DNA of 64,000 bases, taken from positions 1 to 64,000 of the forward strand of contig JADZCN010000017.1 in the NCBI GenBank assembly GCA_020851565.1, in the 5' to 3' direction. The stretch is from Acidobacteriota bacterium (GTDB lineage: Bacteria; Acidobacteriota; Vicinamibacteria; Vicinamibacterales; UBA2999). A program made the position numbers and the translations under genes. The notes under the pieces were generated by a model, which was not told where the DNA came from, did not search any database, and saw only the letters and a program-made list of their open reading frames with translations. Below, piece after piece: positions 8,586 through 15,500 of the stretch (within the stretch, counting starts at the first letter, position 1; every line of letters begins with the position of its first letter).

Positions 8586-9599
8586 TCAGCGGCGATAGTT
8601 CTGCGCAATCTCGCGTTCGAGGTTGCGTCTTCGGGTCGAGGCCCGCGAGTGATCCGAGAAGAAGAAGTTCGTGACGCGGTCCTCCTGGCCATACTTCTCC
8701 AGGAACCGCTGCCAGACGCCAGGCGCGTCCGCGACGGGGAAGCCGGCTTCATACGCGTAGCGCAGGCCGACACGGTCCGCCTGGTCCTCGAGGTCGCGCC
8801 CGTATCCCGCGTTGAGCGCCGAGAGGCTGAGCGCCGCGCCAATCTGCACGCTTGCGCGCACGGCGTCGTTGCCAATCGCCTCCGCGCCGAGGATGGCCGC
8901 CAGGCCCCCGATCTGCGTCCAGATGCCCCGGCGTGCCTGCCGGCGCGAGTGCTCGTGGGTGTAGTGAGCCAGCTCGTGCCCGACGACGACGGCCAGCTGG
9001 TCGTCGGGCATGTCGTCCATGATGCCGGAGAAGACCCAGATGGCCCCGTTGCCCATGGCCATCGCGTTCCACTCCTTGTTCTCGATGACGTAGACGCGCA
9101 GCTTCTCTCGAGGCACGTACGGGGGCGCGAGCCGCGCGACCAGCCGCCGCACGCGCTCCACCTTCGGGCCCGAATCGGCTACCTCGCCAATCTTTGCGAT
9201 CTGCCCGCCGTCCCGGGGCTCGAACGCCAGCTTGTCCCGGAGCCAGGCCGCTTCGAGCTCCGCGGTCCCAGCCAGCACGTCGGCCTCGAACAGCGCGTTC
9301 GCGCTGTTGGGACGCACGTCGATCTGCCGAGCGAGCACCGAGCCATCGTCCTGTCGGGTACCGGTCACGCGCACCTCGTCGCCGAGTGGGACCGTCTCGA
9401 CGCCGGTGTGCCTGCCCTTCCATTTCGTGGCGGCGTCCGTGCGCACGCGCTGCCCGTCCACGACCAGCTCGCCTCCGCGCTTCCACTCGGCGTAGCCATC
9501 GAGCTTGACGCTCTCCTGGGCCGACACCCCGGGCAGCCCGGCGACCAGCCCAATCGCCAGCACGAACCCCGTCAATATCCGAAGGGACAGATCACCCAC
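8586..9599 (-). CDS. Exported M48-family zinc metalloprotease
   Basis: A 337-residue protein with a signal peptide (LTGFVLAIGLVAGLPGVSAQ). Residues about 30-95 form a small DUF5666-like beta domain (GDEVRVTGTRQDDGSVLARQ). The peptidase domain contains the HExxH zinc site (VVGHELAHYTHEHS) and the downstream glutamate ligand in LEDQADRVGLRYAYEAG. Such enzymes (LoiP/BepA type) degrade or assist folding of envelope proteins in the periplasm. The gene lies 48 bp downstream of the FKBP gene on the same strand, so the two may form an envelope-quality-control unit. Confidence 0.88.
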   Translation of the reverse strand: MGDLSLRILTGFVLAIGLVAGLPGVSAQESVKLDGYAEWKRGGELVVDGQRVRTDAATKWKGRHTGVETVPLGDEVRVTGTRQDDGSVLARQIDVRPNSANALFEADVLAGTAELEAAWLRDKLAFEPRDGGQIAKIGEVADSGPKVERVRRLVARLAPPYVPREKLRVYVIENKEWNAMAMGNGAIWVFSGIMDDMPDDQLAVVVGHELAHYTHEHSRRQARRGIWTQIGGLAAILGAEAIGNDAVRASVQIGAALSLSALNAGYGRDLEDQADRVGLRYAYEAGFPVADAPGVWQRFLEKYGQEDRVTNFFFSDHSRASTRRRNLEREIAQNYRR

Positions 9600-9647
9600 G
9601 ACGGCCTTGTCTGCGCATCTGCGGCCCTGCGGCCCGGTTCCTCTGCG

Positions 9648-10472
9648 TTACTGGCCCACCGTTGCCGAGAGCAGCTCCACGTCGAACACCAGCATCCCTT
9701 TCGGGCGTCCCTGCTGTCCCTTGTAGGCCAGCCGCTCCGGGATCCAGAAGCGCGTCTTCTCGCCCGGCACCATCAGCTGCAGGCCTTCGGTCCAGCCCTC
9801 GATGACGTCCGTCAAGCCGAACGACGCGGTCTGCCCGCGCATCAGCGAGCTGTCGAACAGCTTCCCGTCTGTCGTCCACCCCGAGTAGTGCACCGTCACG
9901 CGGCTCGTCTTCGACGGCCGCGCGCCGCCCTCCTTCCCGGGCCTCAGCACCTTGTAGGCGAGGCCCGAGGGGGTCCGCTCGGCGTCGGCCGGCGGCGCCG
10001 CCACGTCGGGCGGAGGGTTCTTGTCGGGCGAGGGGACGATCTCGAAGAGCTCCACGTCGAACACGAGCATCCCCTGAGGGCGGCCGGACTGGCCTTCGTA
10101 GGCCAGCTCCTTCGGAATCCACAGGCGGCGCTTCTCACCCACGACCATCAGCTGGACGCCCTCGCCCCAGCCCTTGATCACGCGGCTCACGGGAAAGGTT
10201 GACGTGGCATCGCGAGCGTACGAGCTGTCGAACATCTTCCCGTCCGTCGTCCATCCCGTGTAGTGCACCGTGACGAAATCCTCGGCGGTCGGCTTCGCGG
10301 TGCCAGTCCCCGGCTGCAGCACCTTGTAGGCCAGGCCGGAGGCGGTCTTCTGGGCATCGTCCGGCGCCTTTGCCACGTCGGGAGGCGCGGGAATGGGTTG
10401 GAACTGCGGCCGCGACTGCGCGTCGAGCGCGACGCCTGCCAGCACCATCAAGGCAGCAAGGAGGACTCTCAT
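9648..10472 (-). CDS. Exported tandem-domain FKBP-type peptidyl-prolyl isomerase
   Basis: About 274 residues with a signal peptide (MRVLLAALMVLAGVALDAQS). Two FKBP domains follow, each containing VTVHYxGWTTDGKxFDSS and a GMLVFDVELxE end; the repeats cover about residues 45-145 and 165-270. A duplicated domain separated by a Pro-rich linker (DKNPPPDVAAPPADAERTPSG) suggests a bivalent periplasmic foldase. The ATG at 10472 is preceded by GGCGG. The neighbouring M48 protease supports a role in envelope protein folding. Confidence 0.88.
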   Translation of the reverse strand: MRVLLAALMVLAGVALDAQSRPQFQPIPAPPDVAKAPDDAQKTASGLAYKVLQPGTGTAKPTAEDFVTVHYTGWTTDGKMFDSSYARDATSTFPVSRVIKGWGEGVQLMVVGEKRRLWIPKELAYEGQSGRPQGMLVFDVELFEIVPSPDKNPPPDVAAPPADAERTPSGLAYKVLRPGKEGGARPSKTSRVTVHYSGWTTDGKLFDSSLMRGQTASFGLTDVIEGWTEGLQLMVPGEKTRFWIPERLAYKGQQGRPKGMLVFDVELLSATVGQ

Positions 10473-10507
10473 CCGCCTATCGTAACGTGAACCCGTTCCG
10501 GGCCGCG

Positions 10508-11428
10508 TCAGTGGCAGAGATCCACGCCCATGTCCACCACATCGCCCGGGGCCGCGACGAACTCCCACCGGTAGCCGCCGGGTTCGAGCGACAGGCGCAG
10601 CACGCCGTGCCGTGAGAGGCGGATCTCCGAGTTCGGCGCGACGCCCGTGGCCGGGTAGAGGTGCGCCCCTCCCGTGCCGACGGTGAACTGCCGGATCGCC
10701 TGGCCGGACGGGCGGCCCTCCGCCGTCTGCCGGGCGAAGCGCTCGTACAAGTGATCGTGCGCGTTGGCCACCACGTCCACGCCCGCGGCATCGAGCAGCG
10801 CGTAGATGTCGCGCATGAACCGGTTCGGGCCGTTCGGGCCGGACGTGAACAGCGGGTGGTGCCACACGGCGAGCGTGCACGGCCGTTCGGCGGTCGCGAG
10901 CGCGCGGCGGGCGAAGTCCCACTGCGGCGAGCCGGGCGAGGTCGGCACGCTCGAGTTCAGCATCAGGACATGCCAGTCGCCGATGCGCAGATCGTAATAG
11001 CCGGTGCCGTCCGTCCCCGCGGCATCTCCGAAGTACTGGAAGAAGGGTACGGCGTTTGGCGATTCGTATTCGTGATTGCCCGGAACCGCCAGCCATCGCC
11101 CGCGGAATCGGCCCCACGAGGGCTCGAAGCACCGCAGGAAATCCTCGGTGGAGCCGCGCGGGTAGGCGAGATCCCCGGCCAGCAGGATGTGGCCCGGCAG
11201 CCGGTCGACGACCAGGGCCGTGGCCTCGGCGCCCGGGGAGCCGCACATGCCGATGTCGCCCGCCACGATGACGCTGGCCGGGCCCGTGCCGCCTTGCCCC
11301 GTCCCGATCCCGCCGCCGGGCGTGGGCCTGACCGGCGAGCCGCTGTTTCCACTGCAGGCCACCATCCACGCGCCGGCAAGGCCGGCCGCGAGAACTCTCG
11401 CGGACAGGCGGGGCAGGACGGCCGCCAT
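10508..11428 (-). CDS. Lipoprotein metallophosphoesterase (calcineurin-like)
   Basis: A 306-residue predicted lipoprotein: the N-terminal hydrophobic segment ends with a lipobox-like WMVAC. Metallophosphoesterase motifs appear in order: VAGDIG, LLAGDLAYPRG, VPGNHEY, WHHPLFTS and NAHDHLYERF, giving the Asp, Asn and His ligands of a dinuclear metal centre. The closest type is the purple-acid-phosphatase/alkaline phosphatase D-like group acting on extracellular phosphoesters. The gene is divergent from the STAS-DUF4956 gene and within about 55 bp of it, so they may share a regulatory region. Confidence 0.85.
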   Translation of the reverse strand: MAAVLPRLSARVLAAGLAGAWMVACSGNSGSPVRPTPGGGIGTGQGGTGPASVIVAGDIGMCGSPGAEATALVVDRLPGHILLAGDLAYPRGSTEDFLRCFEPSWGRFRGRWLAVPGNHEYESPNAVPFFQYFGDAAGTDGTGYYDLRIGDWHVLMLNSSVPTSPGSPQWDFARRALATAERPCTLAVWHHPLFTSGPNGPNRFMRDIYALLDAAGVDVVANAHDHLYERFARQTAEGRPSGQAIRQFTVGTGGAHLYPATGVAPNSEIRLSRHGVLRLSLEPGGYRWEFVAAPGDVVDMGVDLCH

Positions 11429-11483
11429 GTTTGTCGAGCTTAAGCATACGTGCTACCGTTCCGCCACACACGTCTTCGCTCGA

Positions 11484-12593
11484 ATGGCTGTCTCTTCTCC
11501 ACCGCCGCCAGGCTCGCGCCTGGTCCTGTCGCCGCAGGAAGCCCTCGTGGCGGGCGGACCCGCGGAAGAACTGGAACATCGCGTGCAGGACCTGTTCCGC
11601 CAGGGCTACCAGCACGTGGTCGTCGACCTGCGGAGCGTGCCCAGGGCCGACAGCGCCGGCATCCGCGCCCTCGTGCGCGGCCACACCACCGCCCAGCGCC
11701 TCCATCGCCGCTTCACCATCGTGACGCCCAACGCGAGGGTGAGCGAGCTGCTGCGCCTGTCGCTCCTGGACCGGGTCCTCGAGATCAAGGACTCGCTGGC
11801 CGAGGCAAAGACGAACGAGCTGAAGTGGGATCGCGTCCTCACCGTCGTGGGCGTCATCGTCGTCGGCGTGGCGCTGGTGGGGGTCGGCATGCTGTGGCCG
11901 GGCCTTGGCCTCCAGCCTGGCGGCGCCGGCGAGCTGCTCGGTGCCCCGCAGCCGCCTGGCACGCTGAGCCATCCCTTCTTCGAGCTGGCCAAGCTGATGG
12001 CGGCCGCCGTCATCGGCATGCTGGTCACCGTGGTGCATCGCCAGACACGAACCGAGCGGATGCCCAACGCGACCATGGACCAGGCCCAGGTGCTCTTGTG
12101 CGTGTCCGGCGCGCTGATGATGATCATCATCGGCAACTCGCTCGCGCGTGCGTTCGGCATCGCGGGCGCGGCCAGCATCATCCGCTTCCGGACGCCGGTC
12201 GAGGACCCGCGGGACATCACCATCCTGTTCATCCTGATGGGCCTCGGGATGGCCGCGGGGCTGGGCGCCTTTGCCGTGGCCGGGCTGGGCACGCTGTTCC
12301 TCTGCGCGATGCTTCCGGCACTCAACCTGTTCAGCGAGGACCGGCCGCGCAGCATGATGGTGGAAATCGTCGCGGACGGGCGCGAACTGCCCATGGCTCA
12401 CATCCATCAGGTGTTCGCCGTCAACGGCATCGTCTTCGAGCCCCGCGAGGTGACGCAGGGCGACGCGGCCACGGTGCGCTACCTCGCGACGCTCGGGCCC
12501 GGCGATTCCATCGAGGACCTGAGCGCGCAGCTGATGGGCGACGGCAAGATCGGCATCAAGCATGTCTCGTGGCACCCGCCGAAGCGCAGCTGA
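11484..12593 (+). CDS. STAS domain fused to DUF4956 membrane protein
   Basis: About 369 residues. The N-terminal 100 residues resemble a STAS/anti-sigma-antagonist fold (HVVVDLRSVPRADSAGIRAL), with the usual regulatory Ser in DSAG. Three or four transmembrane helices and a DUF4956 core (IIRFRTPVEDPRDITILF) follow, with a soluble C-terminal domain. DUF4956 proteins are often encoded near polyphosphate-polymerase (VTC-like) domains, but none is visible here. The ATG at 11484 is used; an ATG at 11427 would overlap the divergent gene's start. The stop lies 13 bp before the phospholipase-D-like gene. Confidence 0.75.
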   Translation: MAVSSPPPPGSRLVLSPQEALVAGGPAEELEHRVQDLFRQGYQHVVVDLRSVPRADSAGIRALVRGHTTAQRLHRRFTIVTPNARVSELLRLSLLDRVLEIKDSLAEAKTNELKWDRVLTVVGVIVVGVALVGVGMLWPGLGLQPGGAGELLGAPQPPGTLSHPFFELAKLMAAAVIGMLVTVVHRQTRTERMPNATMDQAQVLLCVSGALMMIIIGNSLARAFGIAGAASIIRFRTPVEDPRDITILFILMGLGMAAGLGAFAVAGLGTLFLCAMLPALNLFSEDRPRSMMVEIVADGRELPMAHIHQVFAVNGIVFEPREVTQGDAATVRYLATLGPGDSIEDLSAQLMGDGKIGIKHVSWHPPKRS

Positions 12594-12606
12594 TCGGCCC
12601 GGGCGC

Positions 12607-13473
12607 GTGAGCCGTCGGCGCGAGGTGGTGGTGCTGGAGCCGGCAGAACGGCGGAGCGCCATGCTGCGCCTCATCGGTGGTGCCCGCCAGCGCCTCGTCC
12701 TGTCGCTCTTCCGCTGCGACGACGCCGAGGTGCTGGAGGGGCTGGCGTCTGCGCTCGCGCGCGGGGTCGAAGTGCATGCGCTGCTGACCAAGCGCGCGAA
12801 GGGCGGCCGCAAGCGGCTGAAGAAGCTCTGGGACACGCTCGAGGAGATGGGGGCGACGGTCAACTGGTACGCCGACCCCGTCGTCAAATACCATGCGAAG
12901 TACCTCGTCGCCGATGAGGGGCCGGCCATGGTGGCCACGCTGAACCCGACGCGCAAGTGCTTCACCCGCACCTGGGACGCGGTGCTCGTCACCCACGACG
13001 AGGCCGTGGTGGCGAGCCTCCTGCACCTGTTCGAATCGGACACGCGGGGGCGGCCGCCGGCGCTCGGGCGCCGATTCAGCCCGCGCCTCATCGTGGGCCC
13101 GGAGCGCGCCCGTGCCGACCTGCACCGGCTGATCGCCGGCGCGCGGCACAGCATCCGGATCCTGGATCACAAGCTGTCGGATCCCGAGATCGTCGCCCTG
13201 CTGCGCGAGCGCCGGAAGGTGGGCGTGGCCGTCTCGGTCATCGGCTCGCCGCTGCCAGGGGCGCTGGACCCGCACGGCCGGCTCATCATCATCGACGAGA
13301 CACGGGCCGTCATCGGCAGCATGGCCCTGTCTACGCTCAGCCTCGACTTCCGCCGGGAGGTCGCGCTGATGGTGGACGATGCGGCCACCGTCCGCAGGCT
13401 GAACCAGGCGTACCAGGAGCTGAGCGCCCGCGTCGGGGCGCCTGCCAGGCGGCTGCCAGGAGGGCGGCCGTGA
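12607..13473 (+). CDS. Phospholipase D-like protein with one degenerate HKD motif
   Basis: A 288-residue protein without a signal peptide. The first HKD-like motif is intact (YHAKYLVADEGPAMVATLN). The second reads PHGRLIIIDETRAVIGSMAL, with Arg where the catalytic Lys belongs. PLD enzymes need two HxK motifs to build the active site, so activity may be lowered or confined to a dimer. The GTG at 12607 is inferred as the start because the upstream codons are still within the preceding gene's end. The downstream porin overlaps by GTGA, indicating translational coupling in an operon with the STAS-DUF4956 gene. Confidence 0.8.
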   Translation: MSRRREVVVLEPAERRSAMLRLIGGARQRLVLSLFRCDDAEVLEGLASALARGVEVHALLTKRAKGGRKRLKKLWDTLEEMGATVNWYADPVVKYHAKYLVADEGPAMVATLNPTRKCFTRTWDAVLVTHDEAVVASLLHLFESDTRGRPPALGRRFSPRLIVGPERARADLHRLIAGARHSIRILDHKLSDPEIVALLRERRKVGVAVSVIGSPLPGALDPHGRLIIIDETRAVIGSMALSTLSLDFRREVALMVDDAATVRRLNQAYQELSARVGAPARRLPGGRP

Positions 13474-14753
13474 GCTGCGCCCTCTGCCGGAACCTGGCGG
13501 CCGTCGGGGCGGTCCTGACCCTCGGCGCCGGCCATGCGCTCGCGCAAGCATCCCCGCCGCCCAGACGCGGGCTGGTCTGGAACGACCGTCCGTCCATCGT
13601 GTTCGGCGAGGACCTGCACGTCGACCTGCGCGCGAAGTTCGCGTTCGACTGGCGCGGGTTCGCTCCGGCACTCGATGAAGACACGTTCGACCTGAACGTG
13701 ATGCGGTTCGGGCTGAAGGGCGAGCTCACGCGGCACCTGGACTTCGAGATCGAGCGCGAGTTGAACAGCGACGGGAAATGGGAGGACTGGCGTGACGTGT
13801 ACGTGAACTGGGACACGCTCGACGCGTTCTCGGTGCGTGGCGGCCGGTTCAAGATGCCTTTCGGCATGGAGCAGAACATCGGGCGCACCGATCTCGACTT
13901 CATCTTCCGCACGCGGATGTCCACGCAGCTCACCCCGAACCGCGACAAGGGCGTGTCGGTCTATGGACGCCGGTTCGGCCGCGGCCTCACCTACGAGCTC
14001 GGTGTCTTCAACACCGACGGCGACATCGGCAAGCTCGAGGAGCCGCAGTTCCCTACCGGCGAGGACGATCGGCTCGGCCCGACGGTGGCGGGTCGCGTGA
14101 CGGCCGCGGTGCTCCGGCCGCTGGTCGGCGCGGACGCGGCCCTCGGGAGCCTGCGCGTGGGTGCCGCCTACACGAACGGTCGCCTGCCCGAGGGGCTGAA
14201 CAGCCTGCGCGGGGAGACGCCGTACGGCTTCGACTACTTCGAGCCGGTGTACGTGAAGGGACGACGCCAGCGCTTCGGCCTCGAGCTGGACTGGACGCCG
14301 GGGCCGTTCGGGCTCCGCGCCGAGTGGGTCCAGTCGCGCGAGGATCGAAAGGAGCAGGGGCTGGGCGACCGGGACCTCTCGGACTTCGTCGGCACCGGCT
14401 GGTTCGTCAGCGGCACCTGGATCGTCACCGGGCAGGACAAGGACGACAACATCAGCATGCGGCGCTCGCTCATCCGCGGCGGGCCGGGCGCCATCGAGCT
14501 GGCGGCGCGGTACGAGGAACTGGGCTTCGGGAGTGCCAGCAACGAGGGGGTCGCGTTCAGGAACCCGCGCGCCGATCACCTGCTGGAGAACGAGGACCGC
14601 ATCTGGACGGTCGGCGTGAACTGGTACCCCGCCCCGCACCTGAAAGTGGTGGCCAACGCCATCCACGAAGCCTTCGAGGACGAGGCGCGCACGCCGAAGG
14701 CCGGCGAGACGACGTTCTGGTCGGGCGTGTTCCGGATCCAGGTCGTGTTCTGA
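13470..14753 (+). CDS. Phosphate-selective porin O/P-like outer membrane protein
   Basis: A 427-residue beta-barrel candidate with a signal peptide (LAAVGAVLTLGAGHALAQAS). The body matches the OprO/OprP family pattern: MRFGLKGELTRHLDFEIERE, VRGGRFKMPFGMEQ, alternating strands, and a C-terminus ending in Phe (FRIQVVF) as in many outer membrane proteins. The GTG at 13470 overlaps the preceding stop and follows a CCAGGAGGG ribosome-binding sequence. The link to phosphate is family knowledge; substrate is uncertain. It shares the neighbourhood with a lipoprotein phosphoesterase and a PLD-like protein, consistent with phosphorus scavenging (inference). Confidence 0.85.
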   Translation: MSCALCRNLAAVGAVLTLGAGHALAQASPPPRRGLVWNDRPSIVFGEDLHVDLRAKFAFDWRGFAPALDEDTFDLNVMRFGLKGELTRHLDFEIERELNSDGKWEDWRDVYVNWDTLDAFSVRGGRFKMPFGMEQNIGRTDLDFIFRTRMSTQLTPNRDKGVSVYGRRFGRGLTYELGVFNTDGDIGKLEEPQFPTGEDDRLGPTVAGRVTAAVLRPLVGADAALGSLRVGAAYTNGRLPEGLNSLRGETPYGFDYFEPVYVKGRRQRFGLELDWTPGPFGLRAEWVQSREDRKEQGLGDRDLSDFVGTGWFVSGTWIVTGQDKDDNISMRRSLIRGGPGAIELAARYEELGFGSASNEGVAFRNPRADHLLENEDRIWTVGVNWYPAPHLKVVANAIHEAFEDEARTPKAGETTFWSGVFRIQVVF

Positions 14754-14783
14754 GTTGCGTCGTCGCCCGACACGAGGTGCCAC

Positions 14784-15500
14784 ATGCTCGTGAGGCAGGG
14801 GTTCGTCATCATCGCGGCTGCCATCCTGGTGTGGACAAGCCTGGCGGTCCGGCGCGCCAGCACCGCGTGCGGTGACTCGCCGGAGACCACGAGGCGAGTG
14901 TCCCGGCACTTCGATCTTGCCGCCGCGGCATGGGTGGCACTGGCCATGGGCCTTGCCGCGGGCGGCGTGCTCGGCCGATTCGACCTGAGGCCGCCGCCGC
15001 TGATGTTCTTGCTCGCCGCCATTGCCGTGCTCGGCGTCGTCCTCGTGCGGTCCGCCGCGGGCGACCGGCTGGCACGAGGCGTGCCCCTCGCCAGCCTGGT
15101 CGGCCTGCAGGCGTTCCGCCTGCCGCTCGAGCTCGTCATGCACGAGGCCCACGTCGAAGGGCTCATGCCTGCCCAGATGAGCTATTCCGGGCGGAACTTC
15201 GACATCCTCACGGGCATCACCGCCCTCCTCCTCGCGGTGTGGCTTCGCGTGGGCCGTCCGCCTCGCGCGGTCGTGATGGGCTGGAACCTCCTGGGGCTCG
15301 CGCTGCTCGTCAACATCGTGACGATCGCGGTGCTGTCGACACCGATCTTCGCGGCCTTCGGCTCCACACCCGATCGTTTGAACACCTTCGTGACGCGGCC
15401 GCCCTATGTGCTGCTTCCGGCGGTCATGGTGCTGGCGGCCTGGGCGGGGCACCTGGTGATCTTCAGGGCGCTGGCGTCGCGGCCGGCCCTTCAGCGCTGA
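14784..15500 (+). CDS. Conserved multi-pass membrane protein of unknown function
   Basis: A 238-residue integral membrane protein with about six predicted helices. It contains a distinctive stretch, LQAFRLPLELVMHEAHVEGL, followed by MPAQMSYSGRNFDILTG, in which several polar residues lie within or next to helices and may bind a ligand. An ACGAGGTG ribosome-binding sequence precedes the ATG at 14784. The gene follows the porin by 30 bp and overlaps the convergent kinase gene by 10 bp. No function can be assigned from the sequence. Confidence 0.7.
   Translation: MLVRQGFVIIAAAILVWTSLAVRRASTACGDSPETTRRVSRHFDLAAAAWVALAMGLAAGGVLGRFDLRPPPLMFLLAAIAVLGVVLVRSAAGDRLARGVPLASLVGLQAFRLPLELVMHEAHVEGLMPAQMSYSGRNFDILTGITALLLAVWLRVGRPPRAVVMGWNLLGLALLVNIVTIAVLSTPIFAAFGSTPDRLNTFVTRPPYVLLPAVMVLAAWAGHLVIFRALASRPALQR

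Noticed and set aside
9648..13154. Very long minus-strand reading frame of more than 1000 codons over this region
   Set aside because: Only its last 274 codons (the FKBP gene) look real. The remainder is antisense to the STAS-DUF4956 and PLD-like genes and in another frame of the phosphoesterase gene, and is rich in Arg, Pro and Gly as in other shadow frames of GC-rich DNA.
15491..15500. 10-bp overlap between the convergent membrane-protein and kinase genes as a sign of a frameshift
   Set aside because: Both reading frames are complete and well supported at their ends; small convergent overlaps are common in this window (also at 37054-37126 and 44676-44700).
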